From assembly GCF_900187605.1 (NCBI RefSeq), contig NZ_FYEA01000015.1, forward strand, positions 1 to 64,000: DNA of 64,000 nt. Direction: 5' to 3'. The notes under the pieces are model-generated. The model saw only the letters and a list, made by a program, of their open reading frames with translations, searched no databases and was not told where the DNA came from. The DNA comes from Pseudomonas sp. Irchel 3H7. Its GTDB lineage: Bacteria; Pseudomonadota; Gammaproteobacteria; Pseudomonadales; Pseudomonadaceae. The position numbers were made by a program, and so were the translations under genes. Positions 37,841 to 46,248 of the stretch are shown piece after piece (positions within the stretch are counted from its first letter, which is position 1; the number at the start of each line of letters is the position of its first letter).

Positions 37841-39799
37841 ATGATCAACTCTCGATTGCGCCTGACGGGCGCCGCGCTCCCCGGTGTCGGCCTGGCCGGG
37901 CTGCTGCAACTGTGCGCAGTCGATGCGGCGCACGCGGTGGAGTTCAGCCTGATGGACAAGCAGGTCACCGGCTCCCTCGACACGACCTTGTCCTACGGCC
38001 GTTTATGGCGGGTGCAGGGCCGCGATAAAACCAACGACGACGTCAACACCAACGACGGCAATCGCAACTTCGACACCGGGCTGGTTTCCGAGGTGTACAA
38101 GATCACCTCCGAGCTTGAAGCCAACTATCAGAATTACGGTGTGTTCGTGCGCGGCACCGCGTTCTACGACACGCAACTGATGGACAGGCGCAACGACTAC
38201 TACGACAACAACAGCCCGTCGCAACCAAGCCAGAGCTACCCGCAGGACAACCATTTCACCAACCAGACCCGCGACATTGCCGGCAGCCGCATCGAGATGC
38301 TCGACGCCTATGTGCACGGCAGTTGGGACGTTGCGCAGATGCCGGTGACCGCGCGCATCGGGCGGCAGGTGTTCAACTGGGGCGAGGGGATTTTCTATCG
38401 TGGCGGGATCAACACCACCAACCCGGTGGACGCCGCCAAGTACCGCCTGCCCGGCGCCGAAGTCAAGGAAGTGCTGGTGCCGGTCGAGGCGCTGAGCTTC
38501 AACATCGGCCTGACCGACTCGCTGACCATGGAGAGTTTCTACCAGACCAACTGGAAGGAAACCCGCATCGACCCGGTCGGCACCTTCTACTCGCAAACCG
38601 ACTTGTTCGCTGACGGTGGCAACACCGGTTACAACAACTTCAGCGGCACAGCGCTCGACACGCCGGTTCCGGGGTTTGGCAACGTCATCGGTTTGTACAG
38701 CGCGTTGGGCAATAACCCGTTACTGAGCTCCGCCCTGCAAACCACTGGCCTGTACGCCAACGGCGTGACGCCGGCCTATGGCAATACGTTGAAAGTGGCG
38801 AGCATCGGCAAGGACTACAACGCGCGCAACGATGGCCAGTTCGGCTTTGCCTTTCGCTACATCGCCGAGCAGCTCAACAGCACCGAGTTCGGGTTGTACA
38901 TGGTCAATTACCACGCCAAGGAACCGACCATCGCTGCCGATCTGGGCGGGTACAAAGGCATCGACATGGATGCGCTGACCAACCTGTTGTCCGGTGTCGC
39001 CGGCAGTCAGGCCGGGGCGCTGGCCAACGGTCTGGCGACGGCCGATGTGATGGGCAATATTCAGGCGCATCGGCGCTACGCCGAAGACATCCGCATGTAC
39101 GGCTTCAGCTTCAACACCACGCTGGGTGAGGCGTCGGTATTCGGTGAAATCGCTTATCGGCCGAACCTGCCGATCGGTGTCGCGGCCACTAATGATTTGA
39201 TTGGTGATTTGGCCAACGGTGCGGCAGTGGCGGTGACGGGGCGGTCGATCAACGTCGGCGGGCAGATGGTCAATCTCAACAGCGAGATCAACAACGCCGA
39301 ACGCGTCGAAGCGTTCAACACCTCGCTCGGCACCATTTACAACTTTGGCCCGACCGCTTCGTTCGACTCGCTGTTCGGTATCTTCGAACTGGCCTCGGAG
39401 CACCTGCGCGGCAGCAGTCTGCAATACACCGCGTATGACGGCAGCCGTCGCTTCTACGCCGGCACCGGTAACTATTCCTATGTCTCCGGCGGTGATCGCG
39501 ACGATCAGGTCAATCGCAATTCCTACAGCTATACGGCGATGCTCAACGGCACCTGGAACGACGTGTACGCCGGGGTCAACGTCTCGCCCTACATCGTCTA
39601 CAAGGACGATTTCGAGGGCAACAGCTATCAGGCCGGCAACACCATCGAAGGTCGCAAGGCCTACACGCTGGGGATCAAGGCCAACTACCAGAACAAGCTC
39701 GAAGCCGAACTGCAATACACCGAGTTCTATGGCGGCGGGCAAAACAACGGCATTCGCGACCGCGACAACGTCGGGTTCAACCTCAAGTATTTCCTTTGA
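37841..39799 (+). CDS. DUF1302 outer-membrane protein
   Basis: A 652-residue protein with an export signal near the N-terminus and alternating beta-strand character ending in the terminal aromatic FNLKYFL, typical of an outer-membrane barrel. VKQVTGSLDTTLSYG-like and IGRQVFNWGEGIFYRGGINT regions are hallmarks of DUF1302, which nearly always pairs with DUF1329. GGAGGA precedes the ATG. Probable role: passage of a hydrophobic substrate across the outer membrane (inference from the pairing with a lipoprotein-carrier-like partner). Confidence 0.85.
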   Translation: MINSRLRLTGAALPGVGLAGLLQLCAVDAAHAVEFSLMDKQVTGSLDTTLSYGRLWRVQGRDKTNDDVNTNDGNRNFDTGLVSEVYKITSELEANYQNYGVFVRGTAFYDTQLMDRRNDYYDNNSPSQPSQSYPQDNHFTNQTRDIAGSRIEMLDAYVHGSWDVAQMPVTARIGRQVFNWGEGIFYRGGINTTNPVDAAKYRLPGAEVKEVLVPVEALSFNIGLTDSLTMESFYQTNWKETRIDPVGTFYSQTDLFADGGNTGYNNFSGTALDTPVPGFGNVIGLYSALGNNPLLSSALQTTGLYANGVTPAYGNTLKVASIGKDYNARNDGQFGFAFRYIAEQLNSTEFGLYMVNYHAKEPTIAADLGGYKGIDMDALTNLLSGVAGSQAGALANGLATADVMGNIQAHRRYAEDIRMYGFSFNTTLGEASVFGEIAYRPNLPIGVAATNDLIGDLANGAAVAVTGRSINVGGQMVNLNSEINNAERVEAFNTSLGTIYNFGPTASFDSLFGIFELASEHLRGSSLQYTAYDGSRRFYAGTGNYSYVSGGDRDDQVNRNSYSYTAMLNGTWNDVYAGVNVSPYIVYKDDFEGNSYQAGNTIEGRKAYTLGIKANYQNKLEAELQYTEFYGGGQNNGIRDRDNVGFNLKYFL

Positions 39800-39821
39800 T
39801 ACCCAGACCACAGGCGCCCCC

Positions 39822-39916
39822 CCTGTAGGAGTGAGCCTGCTCGCGATAGCGAATTTTCAGTCGCTGTAGGTGTTGTCTGACACACCGCTATCGCGAGCAG
39901 GCTCACTCCTACAGGG
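39822..39916. repeat. REPIN (same type as at 36.3 kb)
   Basis: CTGTAGGAGTGAGCCTGCTC (39823) and its inverse ending CTCACTCCTACAG (about 39914). It sits between the DUF1302 and DUF1329 genes. Confidence 0.88.
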
Positions 39917-39962
39917 GATCTACGGTGATTTTCAGACCTCACTCCCGTTTCGGAGATCGATC

Positions 39963-41336
39963 ATGTTTCACACTTCAAGATTGACCAAAGCTTCGCTAGG
40001 GCTTGTTTTAGGCCTTGCCGCCAGCACCGCTCTGGCCGCCATCACCCCACAACAAGCCGAACAACTGAAAACCACCCTGACTCCGATGGGCGCCGAGCGC
40101 GCGGGTAACGCCGCCGGCACTATTCCCGCGTGGACCGGCGGCATCACCCAGGCGCCGGCCGGCTACAAACCCGGCCAGCATCACCCCGATCCGTACGCGG
40201 CAGACAAACCGCTGTTCACCATCACCAAAGCCAACCTCGACCAGTACAAGGCCCACCTCAGCCCCGGTCAGATCGCCCTGTTCAACAGCTACCCCGACAC
40301 CTTCCAGATGCCGATCTACCCATCCCGCCGCTCCGGTTCGGCACCGCAATGGCTGTACGACAACACCCTCAAGAATGCGACCTCGGCCAAGCTGCTCGAA
40401 GGCGGCAGCGGTTTCTCCGATGCCTACGGCGGCGTGCCATTCCCGGTGCCCAAGGACGGCGTTGAAGTGCTGTGGAACCACATCACTCGCTATCGCGGCA
40501 TCTACGTCGTGCGCCGCGCCTCCGAAGCACCGGTGCAGCGCAACGGCAGCTTCGCGCTGGTGACGTCGCAGCAGGAAGCGCTGTTCAACTACTACCGCCC
40601 GAACGGCCAGTTCGCCGACCTGAAAAACATCCTGTTCTACTACCTCGCCTTCGTGAAAAGCCCGGCGCGACTGGCCGGCGGTGCTGCACTGGTGCACGAA
40701 ACCCTCGATCAACTCAAGGACGCACGCCAGGCCTGGATCTACGACGCCGGCCAACGCCGCGTGCGCCGCGCACCGAACCTCGCCTACGACACGCCAATCG
40801 CATCCTCCGATGGCCTGCGCACCGCCGACGACACCGACCTGTTCAACGGCTCACCGGATCGCTACGAGTGGAAGCTCAAGGGCAAACAGGAAATCTACAT
40901 CCCCTACAACAACTACAAAGTCGCCAGCCCCGAGGTGAAATACGCGCAGTTGCTGACCCCCGGCCACCTCAATCCGCAATACACCCGCTACGAGTTGCAT
41001 CGGGTCTGGGTGGTGGAAGGCAACCTGAAACCCGGGTCGCGGCACATCTATTCCAAACGCGTGTTGTTTCTCGATGAAGACAGCTGGGGCGCGGCACTGG
41101 TTGATCAATACGACGGGCGAGGGGAGTTGTGGCGGGTGTCGATGGCTTACCTGAAAAACTTTTATGACCTGCCGACGACGTGGAGTGCGCTGGATGTTTT
41201 CCACGATTTGCAGGCGCGGCGTTACTACGTGCAGAACCTTGATAACGAAGAAGCGGAGACTGTCGATTTTGCGCAGCCGGTGCCGGAGGATGCGTATTTT
41301 ATGCCGTCGGCGTTGCGGCAGCGTGGGACGCGGTGA
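39963..41336 (+). CDS. DUF1329 periplasmic protein (LolA/LolB-like fold)
   Basis: A 457-residue exported protein with a clear signal peptide (LGLVLGLAASTALAA). GAERAGNAAGTIPAWTGGIT, PDTFQMPIYPSRRSG, GGVPFPVPKDGVEVLWNH and the C-terminal YDLPTTWSALDVFHDLQARR are DUF1329 landmarks. Known structures of the family resemble LolB, so it likely binds a lipid-like ligand in the periplasm as partner of DUF1302. The frame is open upstream through the REPIN, but the signal peptide fixes the start at 39963. Confidence 0.88.
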   Translation: MFHTSRLTKASLGLVLGLAASTALAAITPQQAEQLKTTLTPMGAERAGNAAGTIPAWTGGITQAPAGYKPGQHHPDPYAADKPLFTITKANLDQYKAHLSPGQIALFNSYPDTFQMPIYPSRRSGSAPQWLYDNTLKNATSAKLLEGGSGFSDAYGGVPFPVPKDGVEVLWNHITRYRGIYVVRRASEAPVQRNGSFALVTSQQEALFNYYRPNGQFADLKNILFYYLAFVKSPARLAGGAALVHETLDQLKDARQAWIYDAGQRRVRRAPNLAYDTPIASSDGLRTADDTDLFNGSPDRYEWKLKGKQEIYIPYNNYKVASPEVKYAQLLTPGHLNPQYTRYELHRVWVVEGNLKPGSRHIYSKRVLFLDEDSWGAALVDQYDGRGELWRVSMAYLKNFYDLPTTWSALDVFHDLQARRYYVQNLDNEEAETVDFAQPVPEDAYFMPSALRQRGTR

Positions 41337-41370
41337 TGGCTGAAGTTTAAGTCCGCACCACTGACAGAAA

Positions 41371-41408
41371 AAAGCCCGAAGCCACTGATACATTTGGCTT
41401 CGGGTTTG
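41371..41408 (+). terminator. Terminator after DUF1329 gene
   Basis: CCCGAAGCCA (41375-41384) pairs with TGGCTTCGGG (41395-41404), followed by TTTGTT and preceded by six A. Confidence 0.85.
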
Positions 41409-41432
41409 TTCTGTGGAGCTAAATATATCTAC

Positions 41433-41459
41433 TTTACAGATATCTGTATTTGAGATAAT
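41433..41459 (+). promoter_or_regulatory. higBA promoter with palindromic operator
   Basis: TACAGATATCTGTA (41435-41448) is a perfect 14-base palindrome 48 bases before higB. It overlaps a plausible -35 (TTTACA, 41433-41438), with a -10-like GATAAT at 41454-41459. Position and symmetry suit autorepression by HigA. Confidence 0.55.
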
Positions 41460-41495
41460 TTGGGCGCATGTAGGGATACCAGAACCGAAAATTGT

Positions 41496-41849
41496 ATGAG
41501 AGTGATCACAAAAGCGGCGGTTGCGCGGGCCATTGAGACTCATGGCCAGTGGAGAGATCCTCTCACCTTGTGGCTAACCATCTTCGACAGAGCATCGCTG
41601 CGCTTCGAGTCGTTTGAGAAGCTTCGTCAAGACTGGGCCAGCGCCTCAGGTTGGAACGTTGATCGTATCCCTCACTCGAAGCTGAGGCTGACGAGCAAGA
41701 AAGGTCCGCTTGATATTTACGTTTTTGATATCAAGAAAAACGAGTGCCGTGTCATTACGTGGATCAACACGAAGACTGGCACTATCTATATCAAGGACAT
41801 TCTTCCCCATGCCGGATATGACAAATGGTGGAAGGGTGATGTCAAGTAG
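41496..41849 (+). CDS. higB: HigB-type toxin of a type II toxin-antitoxin system
   Basis: A 117-residue HigB_toxin (RelE-superfamily) protein: MRVITKAAVARAIETHGQWR, TIFDRASLRFESFEKLRQDW, FDIKKNECRVITWI and LPHAGYDKWW are typical of the ribosome-dependent mRNA interferase HigB-2. The downstream gene encodes a HigA-like antitoxin, toxin first as in higBA. Cleavage of ribosome-bound mRNA is known for the family; activity here is inferred. The ATG at 41496 gives the canonical N-terminus; 12 residues upstream are not conserved. Confidence 0.88.
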   Translation: MRVITKAAVARAIETHGQWRDPLTLWLTIFDRASLRFESFEKLRQDWASASGWNVDRIPHSKLRLTSKKGPLDIYVFDIKKNECRVITWINTKTGTIYIKDILPHAGYDKWWKGDVK

Positions 41850-41902
41850 TTGGCCAGAATGAAATACGCTATTTATGTTTAACGAAAATAAAGGTGATCT
41901 CA

Positions 41903-42376
41903 ATGAAGCGTAATAAAGTCGAAGCGACAGGACTGGATTCCTTCATAGCCGATATTTCACCCATGCTTGAGGGGCTGGGCGATCAGCTAGCGACTTTGTC
42001 CAAGTTGTTGTCTGCCTGCCATGATCCGATAAAAAATGATGACGATCTGCAAGTGCGAATGGCCCTGATTGATGAGCTTTATTCCCACGCGAACACCGAG
42101 GATCATGCTGCGGCACGGTTTGCGGAGTTTGTGGCTGATCGGGTTTATGAGTACGAAAATGAAACGGTGTTGATTGCTTATTCGTCCCAATCTGAAGCGC
42201 TGGCGTTTCTGCTGTCGGAAAGAGGTGTCAAACAGAAGGACTTGTCTGAGATTGCGACCCAGAGTGCTGTTTCAGAGATATTGAATAACAAGCGAAAAAT
42301 GACCGTTGCCCAGATAAAGGGATTCGCCGAGTTCTTTAAAGTACCGGTTGAGTTTTTTATGCACGGTGTGGTTTGA
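41903..42376 (+). CDS. higA: HigA-type antitoxin with C-terminal XRE HTH
   Basis: A 157-residue protein with an N-terminal helical, probably toxin-binding region and a C-terminal Cro/C1-type HTH: EALAFLLSERGVKQKDLSEI then ATQSAVSEILNNKRKMTVAQ. It neutralises HigB and likely represses the operon through the palindrome at 41435. AAAGGTG lies 6 bases before the ATG at 41903; a GTG at 41894 is inside that site. There are 53 bases between toxin and antitoxin. Confidence 0.87.
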   Translation: MKRNKVEATGLDSFIADISPMLEGLGDQLATLSKLLSACHDPIKNDDDLQVRMALIDELYSHANTEDHAAARFAEFVADRVYEYENETVLIAYSSQSEALAFLLSERGVKQKDLSEIATQSAVSEILNNKRKMTVAQIKGFAEFFKVPVEFFMHGVV

Positions 42377-42401
42377 CGGGATGCCGTGACAGGTCTAACG
42401 C

Positions 42402-42496
42402 AATCGCGAGCAGGCTCACTCCTACAGGGAAATTGGCGTCGCCCACATAATCTGTGATCGACGCGTTACCTGTAGGAGTGAGCCTGCTCGCGATGC
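42402..42496. repeat. REPIN (same type as at 36.3 and 39.8 kb)
   Basis: CGCGAGCAGGCTCACTCCTA (42407) and its inverse TAGGAGTGAGCCTGCTCGCG (about 42474) in the opposite orientation to the earlier pairs, between higA and the chemoreceptor gene. Confidence 0.87.
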
Positions 42497-42523
42497 GGTT
42501 GTAGCGTCAGCGCTGAATCAAGA

Positions 42524-44443
42524 TCAAACGCGGAAGTGGCTGACCATCTGTTGCAACTGACCACCCAGACGCGCCAGTTCAACACTCGACGCTGCCGTCT
42601 CATCACTCGCCGCTGCGGTCTGTTCCGACACGTCGCGTACGTTGATGATGCTGCGGCTGATCTCTTCGGCCACTGCACTTTGCTGTTCAGCCGCTGCGGC
42701 GATCTGCTGGTTCATCGACTGGATGTTCGACACCGTGCGGGTGATGTTTTCCAGCGATGCACCGGCCTTGCGCGTCAGGGCCACGCTGCTGTCGGTCAGG
42801 GCGCGGCTGTTGCTCATTACCGCCGAAACCTGCTGGGTGCCGTTCTGCAAACCAGCGACCAGGCCTTCGATTTCTTCGGTGGATTTCTGCGTACGCTGCG
42901 CCAGGCCACGCACTTCATCGGCGACCACGGCGAAACCACGACCGGCTTCACCGGCACGCGCGGCTTCGATCGCAGCGTTGAGGGCCAGCAGGTTGGTCTG
43001 TTCGGCAACAGCCTTGATCACGTCCATGACGCTGCCGATCTTGTCGCTTTCCTGTTGCAGCACACTCATGGCTTCGGTGGAACGCACCACTTCGCTGGCG
43101 AGACGCTCGATTTGGGCGATGGCTTCATTGACCACTTTGTCGCCTTCACGGGCTTCGCCGTCAGCGGCGGCAGCGGCTTGCGAGGCTTCTTCGGCGTTGC
43201 GCGCAACTTCCTGCACGGTGGCGGTCATTTCGTGCATGGCGGTGGCGACCTGATCGGTCTCGACTTTCTGACTGTTTACACCGGCGCTGGTCTGCTCGGT
43301 GACGGCCGACAGTTCTTCGGCGGCGCTGGCGATCTGGGTGACGCCGTCGCGGATGCCGCTGATCAAGTCACGCAGGGTCACACCCATGCGCGCGATGCCT
43401 TGTTGCAGCACGCCGAGTTCGTCGCGGCGGGTGACGGTGACGTTCTGGGTCAGGTCGCCGCTGGCGATGCGCTCGACCACGGCCAGGGTTTCCTGCAACG
43501 GACGGGTGATCTGACGGGTGATGATTACCGCAGCAATCACGCCAACCAGCAGGGCGAGCAGGGTGCTGATCAACTGGAAGGTACGCGCCTGGGCGCTTTC
43601 CGCGTCACGGCGATCGAGCTGGATCTGATACAGCTGCTCGCTCAGGGCGACGATGGTGGTGCCCTGGTCGGTCATTTCCTTACGCGCCTGCACGGCATCG
43701 GTGTTGGCGTTCTTGTACGCCATCAACGCGCTGCGATAGCTGGTCAACGCAGATTCCAATTGGCGCAAGGCATCCTGCTGAGTCGCAGCAAATTGCGCAT
43801 TCAATGACTTGAGGCTGGCGATGGCCGCGTCAATCTGGCCGATGGCTTTCTGTTCGGTTTCGGCGTTGGTAGTGGCGGTGTAGCCGCGCACTTCGTAGCG
43901 CGCGAGGATGAACGCTTCCTTGGCGGCGGTGATCGCCTGGAACTGCTCGAAACGCTGCTCGCTCATGTCCATCTGCTGCACGCGTTTGCTGATCGATTCG
44001 ATCTGGTTGTACGCGGTCTCGGCACTCACGCTCATGCTGTCGCGGGCGCTGTTGCCGGTGCGATAGGCGTTACGCATTTTGTTCAGCGACGTCTGGTATT
44101 CAGCGATGGTCGCTGCCTGCTCCTTGAGCAGTTTGACGTTTTCCGGGCTCTTGAAGCTGTTGATCAGCTTCTGTTGCTGCGCGGCGAAGCTTTCGAGGGT
44201 GGTCTGCACATTCTGCGCGGCGGTTTCATCGCCATTGGTCAGCATGTACTGCAGGCGCACCACGCGTAGTTTGGTCAGACCGGCATTGAGCTGGGTGATA
44301 TCGCTCATCCAGTTGCTGCGGTCGATCAGGCCACCGAGGCTGGTCCAGCCTGTCAGGGCCAGCACGCAGGTCAGGGCCAGCACCAGGCCGAAGCCCAGGC
44401 CCAATTTCATGTTCACGCTGATGTTGCCGAACCAGCTATTCAT
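42524..44443 (-). CDS. Methyl-accepting chemotaxis protein, probable HBM-type ligand domain
   Basis: A 639-residue chemoreceptor. TM1 (MKLGLGFGLVLALTCVLAL) is followed by an all-helical periplasmic domain of about 250 residues, TM2 (TFQLISTLLALLVGVIAAVI), a HAMP linker (ERIASGDLTQNV) and the signalling hairpin with tip ALNAAIEAARAGEAGRGFAV and DEVRGLAQRTQKSTEEI. Length and helical bimodular sensor resemble P. putida McpS, a receptor for TCA-cycle acids; ligand transfer by similarity only. GGAGG precedes the ATG at 44443. The longer open frame upstream is not needed. Confidence 0.9.
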   Translation of the reverse strand: MNSWFGNISVNMKLGLGFGLVLALTCVLALTGWTSLGGLIDRSNWMSDITQLNAGLTKLRVVRLQYMLTNGDETAAQNVQTTLESFAAQQQKLINSFKSPENVKLLKEQAATIAEYQTSLNKMRNAYRTGNSARDSMSVSAETAYNQIESISKRVQQMDMSEQRFEQFQAITAAKEAFILARYEVRGYTATTNAETEQKAIGQIDAAIASLKSLNAQFAATQQDALRQLESALTSYRSALMAYKNANTDAVQARKEMTDQGTTIVALSEQLYQIQLDRRDAESAQARTFQLISTLLALLVGVIAAVIITRQITRPLQETLAVVERIASGDLTQNVTVTRRDELGVLQQGIARMGVTLRDLISGIRDGVTQIASAAEELSAVTEQTSAGVNSQKVETDQVATAMHEMTATVQEVARNAEEASQAAAAADGEAREGDKVVNEAIAQIERLASEVVRSTEAMSVLQQESDKIGSVMDVIKAVAEQTNLLALNAAIEAARAGEAGRGFAVVADEVRGLAQRTQKSTEEIEGLVAGLQNGTQQVSAVMSNSRALTDSSVALTRKAGASLENITRTVSNIQSMNQQIAAAAEQQSAVAEEISRSIINVRDVSEQTAAASDETAASSVELARLGGQLQQMVSHFRV

Positions 44444-44696
44444 CAAAAATCCTCCAGAAACGTTGGGTTTCTTGTCGTCAGTTAGGCTGGAAGATTGTTG
44501 TTTTTTTGAGCCAGCAAGGGTGTTAGCAGGTCTGTATCGGCCGCATTTCCCAGAGCTGAAAGGATTTTGTCCTACGGAATTTGTAACATCGGATCCCAAG
44601 ACTTTTTTCACATGGGTTTCACTGGCTGCCCACGCCCGCCTCTGTACCTTCGCCGCATCGAATGAACCCGTGATGCAGAGTGGTGAGGCGGTTTTT

Positions 44697-45368
44697 GTGG
44701 AATTGAGACTGAGTCTGTTCGGCGTCAAACGCTCGATCGATCTGAGCTTTTTGGCGCGTTTTCGCAACACTTGGGTGGTGTTGGCGGCATCGGTATTGGT
44801 GATCCCGCTGACCCTGTGGTTGCTGGCGCCGGCGGCGGTGCCGGACTTGGCCCACGGCAACGTGGCGGGTGCGCAAGCGTTGGCGACGGGCTGGGCCAAG
44901 GGCGACATGATCGTCCTGGTGCGGCACGTTGAACGTTGCGATCACTCCAAAGCCGCGTGCCTGAGTGGCAATGACGGCATCACCGATCGCTCGCGCAGTG
45001 TCGCGGTGGCGGTCGGTGCACAGTTCGAACAACTGGGCCTGAACAACGCCGACATTTATAACAGCCCGTCGATGCGCACGGTGCAGACCGCCGGTTACAT
45101 GTTCAACCATGCCGCCAGCGGTGACGATTGGTTGATCAACTGCCGTGGGCGCATGTTGCAGGATGCGCTGGCCCACAAGCTGCCCGGTCGCAATCTGGTC
45201 CTGGTGACCCACAGTGAATGCATGGCGCAAATCGAGAAAGATCTCAAAGTGCCGACTTCGAGCGCGGGGTACGGCTCGTCATTGTTTGTTTCCGCTGCTA
45301 GCCCGGCGGCTCCCAAGATGCTCGGCTTCATTGAAGCCTCCGACTGGCGCACGGTGAATACCCGATGA
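44697..45368 (+). CDS. Histidine phosphatase family protein (Ais/PmrG-like)
   Basis: A 223-residue protein with an N-terminal membrane anchor (WVVLAASVLVIPLTLWLL) and a histidine-phosphatase domain: IVLVRHVERCDHS (catalytic RH), SPSMRTVQTAGYMF and VLVTHSECM (second His). It resembles Ais/PmrG, which removes phosphate from LPS core heptose. A GTG at 44697 with GTGAGG 8 bases upstream is favoured; an ATG at 44673 is possible. Its stop overlaps the PAP2 gene by 4 bases, linking two periplasm-facing phosphatases. Confidence 0.82.
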   Translation: MELRLSLFGVKRSIDLSFLARFRNTWVVLAASVLVIPLTLWLLAPAAVPDLAHGNVAGAQALATGWAKGDMIVLVRHVERCDHSKAACLSGNDGITDRSRSVAVAVGAQFEQLGLNNADIYNSPSMRTVQTAGYMFNHAASGDDWLINCRGRMLQDALAHKLPGRNLVLVTHSECMAQIEKDLKVPTSSAGYGSSLFVSAASPAAPKMLGFIEASDWRTVNTR

Positions 45369-46186
45369 AATCCCGCTTCTACGCTTACAACTTTGGTATT
45401 CCGCTGGTCTGTGCGGCGCTGGTGTTCCTGATGTTCGACATGACCAAGATCGACATCGCCTTCAGCAACCTGCTGTTCGATCCGCTGACGCAGACCTTCC
45501 CACTCGACAAAATCCACTTTTTTGAAAAGCTCACGCATAAATGGGCGCGGATCATTCCCAACTGGACGGCAGAAATCGCCCTGATCGGCGCGCTGCTATC
45601 GGTGGTCTGGCCGTTGGTCAATCCGCAGAAACGTCCGCGACTCGGCACAATGCTTGAGCGCAGTAAAGTCGCGCCAGTGCTGCGATTTGCCGCTGATCAC
45701 CGTAGGGATTTTCTGTTTGTGGTGGTCGCATTTGCGGTCTGCACCGGGGTGATTCATTTCCTCAAGTCCCACACCAGCGTTTACTGCCCGATCGAGACCA
45801 CGCTGTACGGTGGCAAAATGGCTCACGTTGAGTGGTACAGCAATTTTCAACTGTTCCATGAAGCCGGGAGTGGCCGGTGCTGGCCGGGTGGTCATGCGTC
45901 GGGCGGCTTCACCATGCTGGCGCTGTATTTCGTGGCGCGGCGCTATCAATGGCGCTTTTCCAGTGCCATCTTGTGGGGCTCGCTGCTGCTGGGGTTCGTT
46001 TATGGCACTACTCGCGTCCTGCAGGGCTGGCACTACATGTCCCACACCTTCTGGGCCGGAATCTTCGTGTGGCTGGCGTGTTTGCTGACAGCGTTAGCCT
46101 TCTACGGGCGCGCGCGGCTGGATGTGCCGGTGCTGGGCAAGCGCAAACAGAAAGTTTTCATTGCGCAGTCTGAGGTCTCTCTCTGA
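45365..46186 (+). CDS. PAP2-family membrane phosphatase
   Basis: A 273-residue integral membrane PAP2 phosphatase with about six hydrophobic segments. The motifs are variant: CPIETTLYGG in place of K-x6-R-P, CWPGGHASGG for PSGH, and TRVLQGWHYMSHTFWAG for SR-x5-H. This set is typical of lipid A or undecaprenyl-type phosphatases rather than soluble enzymes. It is translationally coupled to the histidine phosphatase and converges on a PMT-type glycosyltransferase, so envelope lipid modification is likely. Confidence 0.85.
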   Translation: MKSRFYAYNFGIPLVCAALVFLMFDMTKIDIAFSNLLFDPLTQTFPLDKIHFFEKLTHKWARIIPNWTAEIALIGALLSVVWPLVNPQKRPRLGTMLERSKVAPVLRFAADHRRDFLFVVVAFAVCTGVIHFLKSHTSVYCPIETTLYGGKMAHVEWYSNFQLFHEAGSGRCWPGGHASGGFTMLALYFVARRYQWRFSSAILWGSLLLGFVYGTTRVLQGWHYMSHTFWAGIFVWLACLLTALAFYGRARLDVPVLGKRKQKVFIAQSEVSL

Positions 46187-46204
46187 ACCCGTTCAAATGA
46201 AATG

Positions 46205-46231
46205 AAAACCCGCCATCACGGCGGGTTTTTT
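46205..46231. terminator. Bidirectional terminator
   Basis: AAAACCCGCC (46205-46214) pairs with GGCGGGTTTT (46220-46229) around ATCAC. A and T tracts on both sides serve the convergent PAP2 and glycosyltransferase genes. Confidence 0.9.
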
Positions 46232-46248
46232 ATGGGCCTGCGCAGGTC

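Noticed and set aside
42536..43807. 423-codon + strand frame opposite the chemoreceptor
   Set aside because: Shadow of the highly conserved MCP signalling domain.
44444..44696. Coding extension of the histidine phosphatase or chemoreceptor into their shared upstream region
   Set aside because: Both open frames continue but without conserved residues; ribosome sites at the chosen starts are good.
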